Assembly (NCBI GenBank): GCA_035934555.1
Contig: DASYXT010000098.1
Location: forward strand, 18,781-82,780
Direction of reading: 5' to 3'
DNA length: 64,000 bases
DNA from: DASYXT01 sp035934555
GTDB taxonomy: Bacteria > Verrucomicrobiota > Verrucomicrobiia > Limisphaerales > UBA8199
Shown: in pieces, positions 49,640 to 59,105 of the stretch
Layout of the letters: the number at the start of each line of letters is the position of its first letter
How positions within the stretch are numbered: the stretch's first letter is position 1
Translations under genes and position numbers: made by a program
Notes under the pieces: model-generated
Told to the model about the DNA's origin: nothing
Databases searched by the model: none
The model's input: the letters and a program-made list of their open reading frames with translations, nothing else

Positions 49640-52600
49640 GACAGTGCCTCCTCTAGTTGACCCCCATTCGTGGTTCCTGGTGTGCCGCTGTCCGGTGGCC
49701 AAACGGGGATGAAGTGGTACCACTGGTCAGCGTATTGGCGGATGAGCGGTTCAAAAGCCGAAATAAGCGTTTGCGTTAGCTGTTTTCGCGCGGCGCGGTC
49801 GCGCAGGGTCGCGCGCTCATACGGAACGGGAGGCAGAATATGCGCTTCGTACCTTCCGTTCACACGCGGCAGGTACACCGGCAAGAGAATGCAACCGGAC
49901 GCGCGCGCCAACTCCGCCACCGCCACCGATGCGGCAAACCGACGGCCGAATAATTGGACCGTAACGGCGCTGGGTGCGGGCGGGCGGTCCAGCAATAACG
50001 CGACGGTCGCGCCGTCCTCCAGGCGCCGAATCACATCGAGAAACGCGAAGGGATCATCCCCAATCACGAGTGTTTCAATATCCCACCGCGCTCTGGAACC
50101 CTGCCGCAGCCGGGTGAAATCGGCCCCGGGTTCAGCCAAAGTCAGCACCTGCAGGCGCACGCCGCGCTGGCGGAGCAGCGGCCCTCCAAACTCCCAGTTC
50201 CCGAGATGCGGGGTTACCAGCAGGATGCCCCGCTTTTGTGCCTGGGCGGCGAGGAAGTATTCCCAGCCGCTCGTCGGCCCGAACAAGTCATCAATGTTCA
50301 GTCCCGCCTCATAGCGCCACAGGTCCACGAGCTTGAGCGCGAACTGTTGGAACAGGCTTCGTGCTTTTTTATGCGCGGCGGCGGCATCATCCGAAAGAGG
50401 CGGCAACAGGTTATTGATCACCACCGTGCGGCGGTGCGGAGCCAGCGCCCAATACACCCGAGCGGCTGCCCGGCTCAGCGCGCCGCAAAGCCACGCCGGG
50501 AGTGTTCGGACCACGCACAAACCCATTCGCCAAAATTCGGAGCGGTACAGCGACGAGGGTGTGGTGGGCGGCGCTTCGGTTAACGCGAAGCCGTTGGGAA
50601 GATTGCCCGGGCCGGTGGGAGGTCCGGCGTTGCCGCCGGGGCTGGAGTGGTGGGAAGCCGCACGAACCAGCACCGCACGCCACCAGACAGGCAACAGGAA
50701 GATGGCAATCAACATGTTGCTGCCAATCCCGACGGCGCAGACCTGGCCGAGGCTGGCCATACCGGCGTTGCTGGACCAGGCCAGTGAGCCGAACCCAGCG
50801 ATGGCGGTCCCGCCGCACAACAACAGCGCGCGCCCGACGGATTGGTAGGCGAGGTCCAAATCTCCATGATGCCGGCGCAAGGCCAGTTGCATAAAAATAC
50901 TGTAATCGACCCCGGTCCCCAGGACCAAAGGAATGGCCATTAAATCCAATAGGTTCCAGGACCACCCGACCAGGCGCATGGTCGTCAAAAGGCACGCCCC
51001 GCTCAACAGCAGCACCGCCAGGCTCAGCAGGATTTCCGGCGCCCGCCGGAAGGCAAGGTATAGCGATAGCATTACGAGAAAAACCATTGGCGCCAGCACC
51101 TTCCAGAAATTGGACTCGACCCGAGAGAAGATTGCGCTGCCGAGCAGTTCCCAACCCGAGAGCCAGACATCGTTCCGCGGCAGTTCGGCTTGCAAGGCCG
51201 CCAGCCGGGTGTGGCTGACGGCGGCGGTATTAGTTGAGACTGGAGTGACCACACCGAACCCGAGATCGTTTGTGGGCGTGCGTGCGGCGAACTTACTGAA
51301 AATCCACTGGCTCATCGGGTTGGTCGGCCAAAAGACGCCAGTGGTTTGAGCCGCTGCCCGCCAGCTCTCCAGCACCCGCTCGGTAAGGGCCAGCGCACTT
51401 GGCGCAAAACCGTTCGTCAATGCAACCTGGCGGAGCAGCGGCCCTTCATTTGCCAGGCGCAGCGCTATCGAGCGGTTCTCGGCCTGGAATTGCGGGTCCG
51501 GCCACAATGGGGTGGGCAGAGTAAACCCTTCAATCCAGTGGTTGGATTTGGCAGTCGATAATACGGAGGCAATCTGATTCAGGCGTTGGCCGACCTGCTC
51601 AACGTTCGCGCCGCCAATAAGCAGCCAAAGCGGTTCATGTTGCTGGCTCAGCTCGGCTTGAATCCGGTCCATCGCCGCGTAGGCCGGACTATTGCGCGGG
51701 CGGAGCGCGTTGGCGGTGGTATCGATGCGTGGGAAGCCCAACGCCAGGATTCCTGCGGTTGTAAGGATAACGACCGTAGTGACGGCAAACGCGGCGACGG
51801 TGCGCACCCGAGGCGCTCGCGCAGGCGCTTGAGCGACCAGCGCGAGCGGGGTGGGTTCACCACCGGTTTCTAGCGATGCGGCGGGACCGCTGGAGGGCGG
51901 TTGGTTACGGCCGGGGAACAGTGGTGGCAGGAATTCAAAAATCATGATGGTGGCCGCCAGCGCAACCCCCAGCCCCACCAGAGTGCCCAGTTGGCCTAAG
52001 CCGGGTAGCCCGCCGAAGTTCAACACCAGGAACGCGCTGATGGTAGTCACGGCCGCCCAAAAAATGCTTGGCGCGATCACGTGCCGGATTTGCGGGATGG
52101 TCAGGTGTGGATGCGCCAGCGCCTCCTGATAATGCACCACGGCATAATCGACAGCCAAACCGAGCAGGATCGCGGCGAACCCCATGCTCACAACATTGAT
52201 TTTGCCGTAAATGAGGCCACCCAGCGATAACGTGCAGAACAGAATGCAGGCCAGCAACGTCAACAGCCAGAGCATCGGTTTGACTCGCCGGTGCGCCAGC
52301 CAAAATAATATCGCGATGATTCCGGCCGTTCCACCCACCGAGGTGGTGATGTCGTGTTCCATTCCTGCCGAAACCTCCGCCACGAACGCGGGGCGCCCGG
52401 TGAAGCCGAGCCTTACCCCGGGCAGCGCGGGGGCCGCCACCGCTCGAGCGCCGGCGCCTTTAACGAGGGTCAGGAATTCCTGGCATTCGCGATAGGTGCG
52501 CAGTTCGTGGCGCGCTTGAACAAAAACGAGCCGGAACTTGCCATCGGCCGAACTGAACCCTTCCTGCCCCTGGCCAAAAGCGGGAGCGGCGCCGGCAACG

Positions 52601-53139
52601 CTCTCGGGCAGGCGCGCTAATCCGTATGGGTCGTAGCTAAGCAAGGCGATTTGTTGGGGCGACATCGAGGTAGCCAGTTCGTCGCGCGTGGCGGCGAGGG
52701 TGTCGGTAAGTTTATCGGGCGCCAGGCGGTTGGTCAGCTCGCCAAAAACCGCGGGCGGCTGGTTGAACCACAAGTAAGCCATCAGCTCGGCGGCTTGCTC
52801 CGGGTGTTCGAGCCAGGGCGGCTCCCAAAGGACCGACGCCACTTGCGAGTTTGCGCGCAACTCATCCGCGAGCTTTCGTGCCACGGCCTCCGTTTGTTCG
52901 GCATCGCGACCCGTGATCGTGACGATGAGTTCGCGCGCGTTGGCGAAGTACTGCTGGTAAAGCTTCAGGCCCTCGACCGCCTCGAGATTTGTGGGCAGCA
53001 GATCGAACACCTCGACGTCGAAATGAAGGCGCGCCAGCCCAAGGGCCACCGGCACGATCAGGAAAAGCCATAACCATCTGCCCGGGTGTTTCAATCCCGG
53101 CAACGGCACGTGCCCCGGCCTATGTGCCCCCTCGACCAT
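49636..53139 (-). CDS. MMPL-family exporter fused to an LpxL-type acyltransferase
   Basis: The protein has 1167 residues. The MMPL/RND part (about 20-830) has two membrane sets, each following a periplasmic loop. Key stretches are VSMGFAAILLGLAVDYAVVH and LLDLMAIPLVLGTGVDYSIF (Gly-x-x-x-Asp-Tyr). An LPLAT domain follows (about 870-1150) with the HX4E motif LVTPHLGNWEFGG and the region VALLLDRPPAPS. Fusion of the two functions in one chain is unusual in my knowledge and would couple acylation at the inner membrane to export. It overlaps lolA-like by 4 bp and follows the lipoprotein gene by 3 bp. Confidence 0.88.
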   Translation of the reverse strand: MVEGAHRPGHVPLPGLKHPGRWLWLFLIVPVALGLARLHFDVEVFDLLPTNLEAVEGLKLYQQYFANARELIVTITGRDAEQTEAVARKLADELRANSQVASVLWEPPWLEHPEQAAELMAYLWFNQPPAVFGELTNRLAPDKLTDTLAATRDELATSMSPQQIALLSYDPYGLARLPESVAGAAPAFGQGQEGFSSADGKFRLVFVQARHELRTYRECQEFLTLVKGAGARAVAAPALPGVRLGFTGRPAFVAEVSAGMEHDITTSVGGTAGIIAILFWLAHRRVKPMLWLLTLLACILFCTLSLGGLIYGKINVVSMGFAAILLGLAVDYAVVHYQEALAHPHLTIPQIRHVIAPSIFWAAVTTISAFLVLNFGGLPGLGQLGTLVGLGVALAATIMIFEFLPPLFPGRNQPPSSGPAASLETGGEPTPLALVAQAPARAPRVRTVAAFAVTTVVILTTAGILALGFPRIDTTANALRPRNSPAYAAMDRIQAELSQQHEPLWLLIGGANVEQVGQRLNQIASVLSTAKSNHWIEGFTLPTPLWPDPQFQAENRSIALRLANEGPLLRQVALTNGFAPSALALTERVLESWRAAAQTTGVFWPTNPMSQWIFSKFAARTPTNDLGFGVVTPVSTNTAAVSHTRLAALQAELPRNDVWLSGWELLGSAIFSRVESNFWKVLAPMVFLVMLSLYLAFRRAPEILLSLAVLLLSGACLLTTMRLVGWSWNLLDLMAIPLVLGTGVDYSIFMQLALRRHHGDLDLAYQSVGRALLLCGGTAIAGFGSLAWSSNAGMASLGQVCAVGIGSNMLIAIFLLPVWWRAVLVRAASHHSSPGGNAGPPTGPGNLPNGFALTEAPPTTPSSLYRSEFWRMGLCVVRTLPAWLCGALSRAAARVYWALAPHRRTVVINNLLPPLSDDAAAAHKKARSLFQQFALKLVDLWRYEAGLNIDDLFGPTSGWEYFLAAQAQKRGILLVTPHLGNWEFGGPLLRQRGVRLQVLTLAEPGADFTRLRQGSRARWDIETLVIGDDPFAFLDVIRRLEDGATVALLLDRPPAPSAVTVQLFGRRFAASVAVAELARASGCILLPVYLPRVNGRYEAHILPPVPYERATLRDRAARKQLTQTLISAFEPLIRQYADQWYHFIPVWPPDSGTPGTTNGGQLEEALS

Positions 53140-53142
53140 GCC

Positions 53143-53787
53143 CTACTCGAGAACTGGGACTGGTTTGGGGCTTGGGCTGGAGGAGAACCTGACAAATGCT
53201 GGCCAATCCAGCCGCTTCAGGGCAGCGCTCGACTCGAAAAAGCCTTCAATCGATTCCCCGTTGCGGTGGTCTTCCAATTTCCAGCCGCTGCTGTCCTCGT
53301 GCCAGGTCCAGTCTTCCGGCGGTGATTTGCCCGCCAGCACTTCGGGCAAGTACAGCCAGATAATACGCTTCGGTGGTTTGCCGCGCCCCGCATAATGCTT
53401 ATTCTGCGGTGGGAACTCGATCTGCCATTGGCGCGGATTCTCCTGTCCGATCACCAGGGGGAAAGGCGACTTGCTGAATTGGACAAACGCGCGGCCATCG
53501 GGTCGCGTGGCGACCAACACCTCCCCGGCGAACTCGCGCCCGCCCTGAGCCTTGGCCAAATGCCACACTGCCTGGCCTTGCCGCACCGTCCAGCCAGGCT
53601 CTTTCAGATTCACTGAAGAGAGCGGATGGGATATCGTCATGCAACCGCTGCACAGCACCGCTGAAAGAAGAACCGGAACGCTGAAACGGAACCCAATGTC
53701 ACTCCAAAACCGGTGGTTCAAATCTACCCCGGACCCCGAACCGGCGCGCTGCGCCGGCCTCCCACCCCAAAAAATTTTGAACATCAT
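53143..53787 (-). CDS. Lipoprotein of an export operon
   Basis: The lipobox LCSGC is at residue 49 if ATG 53787 is used. A TTG codon at residue 23 would give a normal 27-residue signal peptide. The mature part is beta-rich (VLVATRPDGRAFVQFSKSPF, QWQIEFPPQNKHYAGR). No family is recognised, although it lies in the position of the lipoprotein of aryl-polyene-type clusters (inference). It ends 3 bp before the MMPL fusion gene. The C-terminus is Pro/Ser-rich. Confidence 0.75.
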   Translation of the reverse strand: MMFKIFWGGRPAQRAGSGSGVDLNHRFWSDIGFRFSVPVLLSAVLCSGCMTISHPLSSVNLKEPGWTVRQGQAVWHLAKAQGGREFAGEVLVATRPDGRAFVQFSKSPFPLVIGQENPRQWQIEFPPQNKHYAGRGKPPKRIIWLYLPEVLAGKSPPEDWTWHEDSSGWKLEDHRNGESIEGFFESSAALKRLDWPAFVRFSSSPSPKPVPVLE

Positions 53788-53938
53788 CGCCCTAAATTAA
53801 TCCAAAACTACCGAAACTGCGTTGCGAAGTTTAGAAGATTGCGTTGACAAACACAATCAGCCCAAAAATCCAGTTTACAACTGAAAAAAAAGTGGGTATT
53901 TCGCCTATTCGTCGTAGGACGTAACGCAAGCATTGGCT

Positions 53939-54898
53939 ATGATAAAAGTTCAAAATTTGGCAAAGGACTTTGGCTCAAAACGCGCAGTGGATGGCGTGTC
54001 TTTCTCAATCGAACGCGGAGAAGTGCTCGGGTTCCTGGGGCCCAACGGCGCGGGAAAGTCCACCACCATGCGCATGATTACCGGGTTCATTCCACCGTCG
54101 GAAGGCACAGTGACGGTCGGCGGGTTTGATGTGGTGGAACAACCGATTCCGGCCCGACGCCTCATTGGTTACCTGCCCGAAAATGCGCCCGCCTATACCG
54201 ACATGACGGTCTATGGGTTTTTGAATTTCGCCGCGGAGATTCGCGGTCTGCGCGGCGCCGCCAAAAAGGAGGCGGTTGAGCGCGTGGTGGAGACCTGTTT
54301 TCTCGAAGCGGTGTTGCACCAAAGCGTCGAGACTTTGTCCAAAGGCTATCGCCATCGCACCTGTTTTGCGCAGAGCATTATTCATGATCCGGACGTACTG
54401 GTGTTGGACGAGCCGACCGATGGCCTCGACCCCAACCAGAAACACGAAGTCCGGCAGCTCATTCGCAAAATGGGCCAAAAAAAGGCGATCATTTTCTCCA
54501 CCCACATTCTCGAAGAAGTGGATGCGGTTTGTTCTCGGGCGATCATCATTGACCGTGGCCGAATCGTCGCCAACGGCACGCCGGAGCAGTTGCGGCAGAA
54601 ATCGGACTGGGCCGGCGCCGTGACCCTGCGCGTCAGTGGCATCAATAGCCAGGCGCTGAACCAAAAGCTCGGCCAACTCTCGACCGTCAAGCGTTTGAGC
54701 ATCCTCAGGGAAGAAGCCACGCGTGTAACCGCCCGTGTCTTCCCGAAGCCCGGCGTCAATGGCACGCTGGCGGCCAGCATCGCCGATGCTGCCCAGGGCT
54801 GGCATATCGAGGAACTGCACACTGAGGAAGGCCGGTTGGACGAAGTCTTCCGCAACATCACCATGCCCGATACTGCGGCAGCCGCCGAGAAGCAATAG
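53939..54898 (+). CDS. ABC transporter ATPase, GldA type
   Basis: ATG 53939 is preferred. An in-frame TTG at 53933 adds two residues. The protein has 319 residues. Walker A is GPNGAGKSTTMRMITGF, the signature is LSKGYRHRTCFA, and Walker B is VLVLDEPTDGLDPNQKHE with the H-loop STHILEEVD. A C-terminal GldA-like domain follows the ATPase. In Bacteroidetes GldA, GldF and GldG are needed for gliding, but the same operon occurs in non-gliding bacteria. The permease starts 19 bp downstream. Confidence 0.93.
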   Translation: MIKVQNLAKDFGSKRAVDGVSFSIERGEVLGFLGPNGAGKSTTMRMITGFIPPSEGTVTVGGFDVVEQPIPARRLIGYLPENAPAYTDMTVYGFLNFAAEIRGLRGAAKKEAVERVVETCFLEAVLHQSVETLSKGYRHRTCFAQSIIHDPDVLVLDEPTDGLDPNQKHEVRQLIRKMGQKKAIIFSTHILEEVDAVCSRAIIIDRGRIVANGTPEQLRQKSDWAGAVTLRVSGINSQALNQKLGQLSTVKRLSILREEATRVTARVFPKPGVNGTLAASIADAAQGWHIEELHTEEGRLDEVFRNITMPDTAAAAEKQ

Positions 54899-54917
54899 AT
54901 TACTGCACCGATCTCCC

Positions 54918-55664
54918 ATGAACGCGTTTGCCAACATCAAGACCATCACCAAGCGTGAGCTGGCGGCCTATTTCTCCTCGCCGCTGGCCTACATCTTTAT
55001 CGTCATTTTCCTGCTCTTGTGCGGGTTTTTTGCCTTCTCGGTCCCGCCGACGTTGCTGGACCGCGGCGAGGCCTCGCTGGGCGCCAACTTCTTCATGTGG
55101 CACCCGTGGTTTTATCTATTCCTGGTGCCGGCAGTGGGAATGCGGCTGTGGGCGGAGGAACGGCGCGTCGGCACGATTGAGCTGCTGCTGACGATGCCCA
55201 TCACGGCCTGGCAAGCGATTGTAGGCAAGTTCCTGGCCAGTTGGCTTTTCCTGGGTGTCGCGCTGGTGCTGACGTTCCCGATAGTCATTACCGTCAATTA
55301 CCTCGGCAGTCCCGATAACGGCGTGATCCTATGCGGATACATCGGGAGCTGGCTGATGGCGGGAGCGTATTTGGCGATTAGCTGCATCACTTCGGCGATG
55401 ACGCGCAACCAGGTCGTCAGCTTCATCATCTCGGTGGTGCTGTGCCTGTTCCTGATCCTCTGCGGCTTTGCGCCGGTCGTCAACCTGTTGGAACACTCCG
55501 TTCCCTGGCTGGTGAACCTGGTCACCTCCTTCAGCGTGGTCACTCACTTCGACGATTTCCAAAAGGGCGTGCTGGATTCGCGTGACATTATCTTCTTCCT
55601 GTCGCTGATCGGCTTCTCCCTCTTTTCCACTAGCGTCATCCTGCGCGGTCACCGGGCCGGCTAA
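54918..55664 (+). CDS. ABC transporter permease, GldF/ABC-2 type
   Basis: The start at ATG 54918 gives 248 residues (MNAFANIKTITKRELAAYFS). There are six membrane helices, with the conserved WAEERRVGTIELLLTMPITA between helices 2 and 3. It is the membrane partner of the upstream ATPase. It is followed 21 bp later by the gldG-like gene. Confidence 0.92.
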   Translation: MNAFANIKTITKRELAAYFSSPLAYIFIVIFLLLCGFFAFSVPPTLLDRGEASLGANFFMWHPWFYLFLVPAVGMRLWAEERRVGTIELLLTMPITAWQAIVGKFLASWLFLGVALVLTFPIVITVNYLGSPDNGVILCGYIGSWLMAGAYLAISCITSAMTRNQVVSFIISVVLCLFLILCGFAPVVNLLEHSVPWLVNLVTSFSVVTHFDDFQKGVLDSRDIIFFLSLIGFSLFSTSVILRGHRAG

Positions 55665-55685
55665 ACCCATTTCCAAGAATTCGCG

Positions 55686-57587
55686 ATGAAGAAAAAGACT
55701 CTCGAAACCATTCTCTATTCGGCGGCCGGTATTGTCGCCATGGCGGCCATTCTGGTTTGTTTCAACCTGATCACCGGCCTGTTCAAAACGCGGATCGATT
55801 TGACCCAGGAAAAGGCCTACACGCTTTCCGATGGGACCCGGCGAATCCTTGCGAAGCTGGATACGCCGATCAAAATCCGCTTCTACTGCACCAAACCGGA
55901 GAGCACCTCCCCTGAGACGGTGTTTCTCACCGATTACGCCAAACGTGTCGAGGACCTGCTGGGCGAATACAAGCAGGCCGCGCACGGCAAACTGGTGATT
56001 GAAAAGTACGACCCGCAGCCGGATTCCGACGCTGAGGATTCCGCGCGCTTGGATGGAGTAGAGGGCGGCGCGCTGCCCAATGGCGAGAAATTTTACCTTG
56101 GCCTGGCGGTAAGTATGCTCGACCAAAAGGAAGTCATTTCGTTCCTGGCGCCGAATCGTGAAAAACTATTGGAGTATGACATTTCCCGCGCGATCTCGCG
56201 CGTGGTCAATCCCGAGCGGCCAGTCATCGGCATCATGAGCGCCATGCCGGTCTTTGGCATGCAGTCCAATCCGATGATGCAACGCATGGGCCAGCAAGGC
56301 CAGGACCCATGGGTAATCGTCAACGAACTGAAGAAAGATTTCGACGTTCGTAACGTACCACTGGAAAGTGACGCGATCGACAAGGACATCAAAGTACTTC
56401 TGGTCATTCACCCGCGCGGCATCACCGACAAAGCCCAATATGCGCTGGACCAATTTGTCATGCGCGGCGGCAAGCTTATCGCCTTTCTCGACCCGCTGCC
56501 GTTGCTCGACTCAAAAGAGCAGAACCAAATGCTGGGCAACATCCCCAACAGCGGCTCGACGCTGGACAAGTTGATCAAGGCCTGGGGCCTGTCCTTCGAC
56601 ACGACGAAAGTGGTCGCAGACATGAATTTCAAATGCCAGGGACGCCGGCCTGAAGGCCCCGCCTCGCTGCAATTAACCTCCGATGGGATTAACGGCCAGG
56701 ACGTCGTCACCAGCCAGATCGACAGCTTATGGCTGCCGTATGCCGGCGCCTTCACCGGCACCCCTGTCTCTGGCCTGAAAGAAACCGTGCTGCTCAAGAG
56801 CACCAAGGAATCTCAATTGGTAGAAGGGTTCATGGCTCAATTATCGGCCGATAATATCGTCAAAGACTTCAAGCCCTCCGGCATACAGTATGCCTTGGCG
56901 GTGCGCCTCACCGGCCAGTTCAAAACCGCATTCCCCAACGGTAAACCGGAGGAAAAAACCGATACCGACAAGAAAGATGATAAGAAGCCTGAGGCCAAAA
57001 CGCCGGACGATTCCCTCAAAGAAACCAAGTCTGAGAACAGCGTGATTCTGGTGGGCGACGCCGACATGCTTTACGACTACTTCATGGTGGACCGCTGGCA
57101 AACGCCCTTCGGCGTCATCGCCCGCCCCTCCAATGGCAACCTGAGCTTCGCCCAGAGCATGGTCGAGCAAATGGCCGGCGACGAGAACCTGATTGAAGTC
57201 CGCAGCCGCGCGACGTTAAGCCATCCGTTTAAGCGCATTCGCGACATGGAAACGGCCGCCAATGAGAAGTTCCAAAGCGAGATTAAGAGCCTGGAAACGG
57301 ATCGGGACGAGGCCGAGCACCGCATTAACGAACTCCAGGCCCAGAAAAAAGACTCCGACCAGCGCTTCATTCTGTCGCCCGAGCAGACGGCCGAGCTGAA
57401 CAAGTTGCGTCAGAAAGAAACTGAGAGCCGCAAACGCCTGAAGGTGGTGCAGAAGGAGTTTCGCAAGGAAGTCGTCGCGTTGCAGACTCGCGTCAAGTGG
57501 CTCAATATCCTCGCCATCCCCTTCGCCGTCACTGCTTCGGGCATGGTCCTGGCCTTTGTTAAACGTAAGAAAACTTCCGCAAAATGA
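55686..57587 (+). CDS. GldG-type ABC transport auxiliary protein
   Basis: The protein has 633 residues. The N-terminal membrane helix is at about 11-33, and the periplasmic GldG/DUF4350-like part includes DLTQEKAYTLSDGTRRILA, PVIGIMSAMPVFG and DQFVMRGGKLIAFLDPLP. A Lys/Asp/Glu-rich loop (420-450), a coiled coil (about 520-600) and a C-terminal membrane helix (WLNILAIPFAVTASGMVLAF) follow. It overlaps the next gene by 4 bp. Together with the ATPase and permease it forms an exporter whose substrate is unknown. Confidence 0.9.
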   Translation: MKKKTLETILYSAAGIVAMAAILVCFNLITGLFKTRIDLTQEKAYTLSDGTRRILAKLDTPIKIRFYCTKPESTSPETVFLTDYAKRVEDLLGEYKQAAHGKLVIEKYDPQPDSDAEDSARLDGVEGGALPNGEKFYLGLAVSMLDQKEVISFLAPNREKLLEYDISRAISRVVNPERPVIGIMSAMPVFGMQSNPMMQRMGQQGQDPWVIVNELKKDFDVRNVPLESDAIDKDIKVLLVIHPRGITDKAQYALDQFVMRGGKLIAFLDPLPLLDSKEQNQMLGNIPNSGSTLDKLIKAWGLSFDTTKVVADMNFKCQGRRPEGPASLQLTSDGINGQDVVTSQIDSLWLPYAGAFTGTPVSGLKETVLLKSTKESQLVEGFMAQLSADNIVKDFKPSGIQYALAVRLTGQFKTAFPNGKPEEKTDTDKKDDKKPEAKTPDDSLKETKSENSVILVGDADMLYDYFMVDRWQTPFGVIARPSNGNLSFAQSMVEQMAGDENLIEVRSRATLSHPFKRIRDMETAANEKFQSEIKSLETDRDEAEHRINELQAQKKDSDQRFILSPEQTAELNKLRQKETESRKRLKVVQKEFRKEVVALQTRVKWLNILAIPFAVTASGMVLAFVKRKKTSAK

Positions 57588-58828
57588 ATCGCAAACAATT
57601 CGCCCTGCTCCTGTTCCTGTTAGTCGTCCTCGGCATCGGAGGACTGATGGTCTATAACCGCCAGAATGATCTGTCCGGCGCGGGCGACCCCGCCCTTGGC
57701 AAAAAACTTCTCGGCAATTTCCCCGTCAACGACGTCGCGCATATCGCCTTCCAACAAGGCACCAATGAGTTGAACCTCGTCAAGAAGGACAACCTTTGGC
57801 GCGTGCGCGAGCGGGACGATTACCCTGCCAATTACCAGCAGATCAGCGAAGCGCTGCTCAAGCTCAGCGATCTGAAGGTTGTCCAGAGCGAGACCGTCGG
57901 CGCGTCACAGTTGCCGCGCCTGGACCTGGTCGCCGGACAGGGCAGCAACGCGGCGTTGGTGGTCGATTTTAAGGACGCCCAGGACAAATCCCTGCGCACG
58001 CTGTTGCTGGGTAAGAAGCACATGCAAAAATCCAACCGGCCCTCTCCCTACGGCGATATGGGCGAAGGCTATCCCGACGGACGTTACGTGAAAGTCGGCG
58101 CCACTTCAGATAAAGTCGATTTGGTTGGTGACGGGCTGACCCAGCTCGAGCCCAGGCCCGAGCAATGGCTCAACAAGGACTTCTTCAAAGTGGAGAAGCT
58201 GCGCTCAATTTCCCTCTCCGGTCCGGCTGCAACCAACTCCTGGCAGGTCAGTCGGGAGACGGAGACCGGTGAATGGAAGCTGGCCGACGCCAAAACGGGC
58301 GAACAACTCGATACTTCGAAAGCATCTGCATTCAATAACGCGCTGACAAGTCCGACCTTTACTGATGTCGCGCCTGCTTCGAAAGCCGACCAACTCGGTC
58401 TGGCCAAGCCGAATGTGCTTACGGTTCAAACGTTCGATAATTTCACTTATACCGTGAAAGTCGGGCAGAAGACCAATGATGATTACCCGGTGCTGATATC
58501 TGTGACGGCGGACTTGCCGAAGGAACGGACTCCTGGCAAAGACGAAAAGCCGGACGATAAAGCCAAACTGGACAAGGTGTTCAAAGACAATCAATCCGTG
58601 CTCGAGGCCAAGCTGGACAAGGATAAGACTTACGGAAATTGGGTGTACCTGATGTCGAGCTGGACTTTAGATCCGCTGCTCAAAGACCGCGCCCAACTCC
58701 TCGTCGAGAAGAAGGAAACCAAGGAGCCCACCGCGTCGGCGACTACACCCCCCGGTCCCGAAGCATCCACGGATGTGACCAAGATCGTCAACCCGATCAC
58801 CCTCGGTACCAACGCACCTGCGCAGTAA
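57584..58828 (+). CDS. DUF4340 domain protein, last gene of the Gld-type operon
   Basis: The protein has 414 residues. An N-terminal membrane anchor (LLLFLLVVLGIGGLMVYN) is followed by two DUF4340-like beta repeats (AHIAFQQGTNELNLVKKDNL and RSISLSGPAATNSWQVSRE). It commonly accompanies GldG-type proteins. The C-terminal tail is Pro/Thr-rich and ends ITLGTNAPAQ. The last 28 bases of the gene belong to a tandem duplication (58800-58883 and 58920-59003), so its 3' end may be recently rearranged. Confidence 0.88.
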   Translation: MNRKQFALLLFLLVVLGIGGLMVYNRQNDLSGAGDPALGKKLLGNFPVNDVAHIAFQQGTNELNLVKKDNLWRVRERDDYPANYQQISEALLKLSDLKVVQSETVGASQLPRLDLVAGQGSNAALVVDFKDAQDKSLRTLLLGKKHMQKSNRPSPYGDMGEGYPDGRYVKVGATSDKVDLVGDGLTQLEPRPEQWLNKDFFKVEKLRSISLSGPAATNSWQVSRETETGEWKLADAKTGEQLDTSKASAFNNALTSPTFTDVAPASKADQLGLAKPNVLTVQTFDNFTYTVKVGQKTNDDYPVLISVTADLPKERTPGKDEKPDDKAKLDKVFKDNQSVLEAKLDKDKTYGNWVYLMSSWTLDPLLKDRAQLLVEKKETKEPTASATTPPGPEASTDVTKIVNPITLGTNAPAQ

Positions 58829-59003
58829 GGGCCTGGAGGCGGCGCGCCAGCGTCTTGGACTGCGCCAGCCCCCTGGCGCTTTCCAAATCCGCTCCTCAAG
58901 GCCCGCAACCCGCGACCAGCCTCGGTACCAACGCACCGCCGCAGAAAGGGCCTCAGAGCTGCGCGCCAGCGTCTTGGACTGCGCCAGCCCCCTGGCGCTT
59001 TCG
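58800..59003. repeat. Tandem duplication of a gene end plus REP family A arm
   Basis: 58800-58883 and 58920-59003 are about 85% identical with a 120-bp period. Each begins CCTCGGTACCAACGCACC and ends in the arm GACTGCGCCAGCCCCCTGGC. The first copy contains the stop of the DUF4340 gene (CAGTAAGG). The second reads CAGAAAGG. Confidence 0.8.
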
Positions 59004-59059
59004 GTCAAAGCTACCACATCGAAAAGCGCCAGAGGGCTGGCGCAGTCCAAAACCTCGCG
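58963..59059. repeat. REP family A element (inverted orientation)
   Basis: The full palindromic element has arms around 58974-59001 and 59023-59051 and a different loop (GGTCAAAGCTACCACAT). It is inverted relative to the copies at 11001 and 11913. It ends 47 bp before the stop of the minus-strand gene at 59106 and may serve as a terminator. Confidence 0.85.
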
Positions 59060-59105
59060 GCTTGGCACAGAGCTGGGTCCTGGAAAGAGTCCGAGTACGC
59101 GCTTG

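Noticed and set aside
53844..53849. TTGACA upstream of the gld-type ABC operon as a -35 box
   Set aside because: No matching -10 hexamer at 16-18 bp. The operon promoter cannot be placed from sequence alone.
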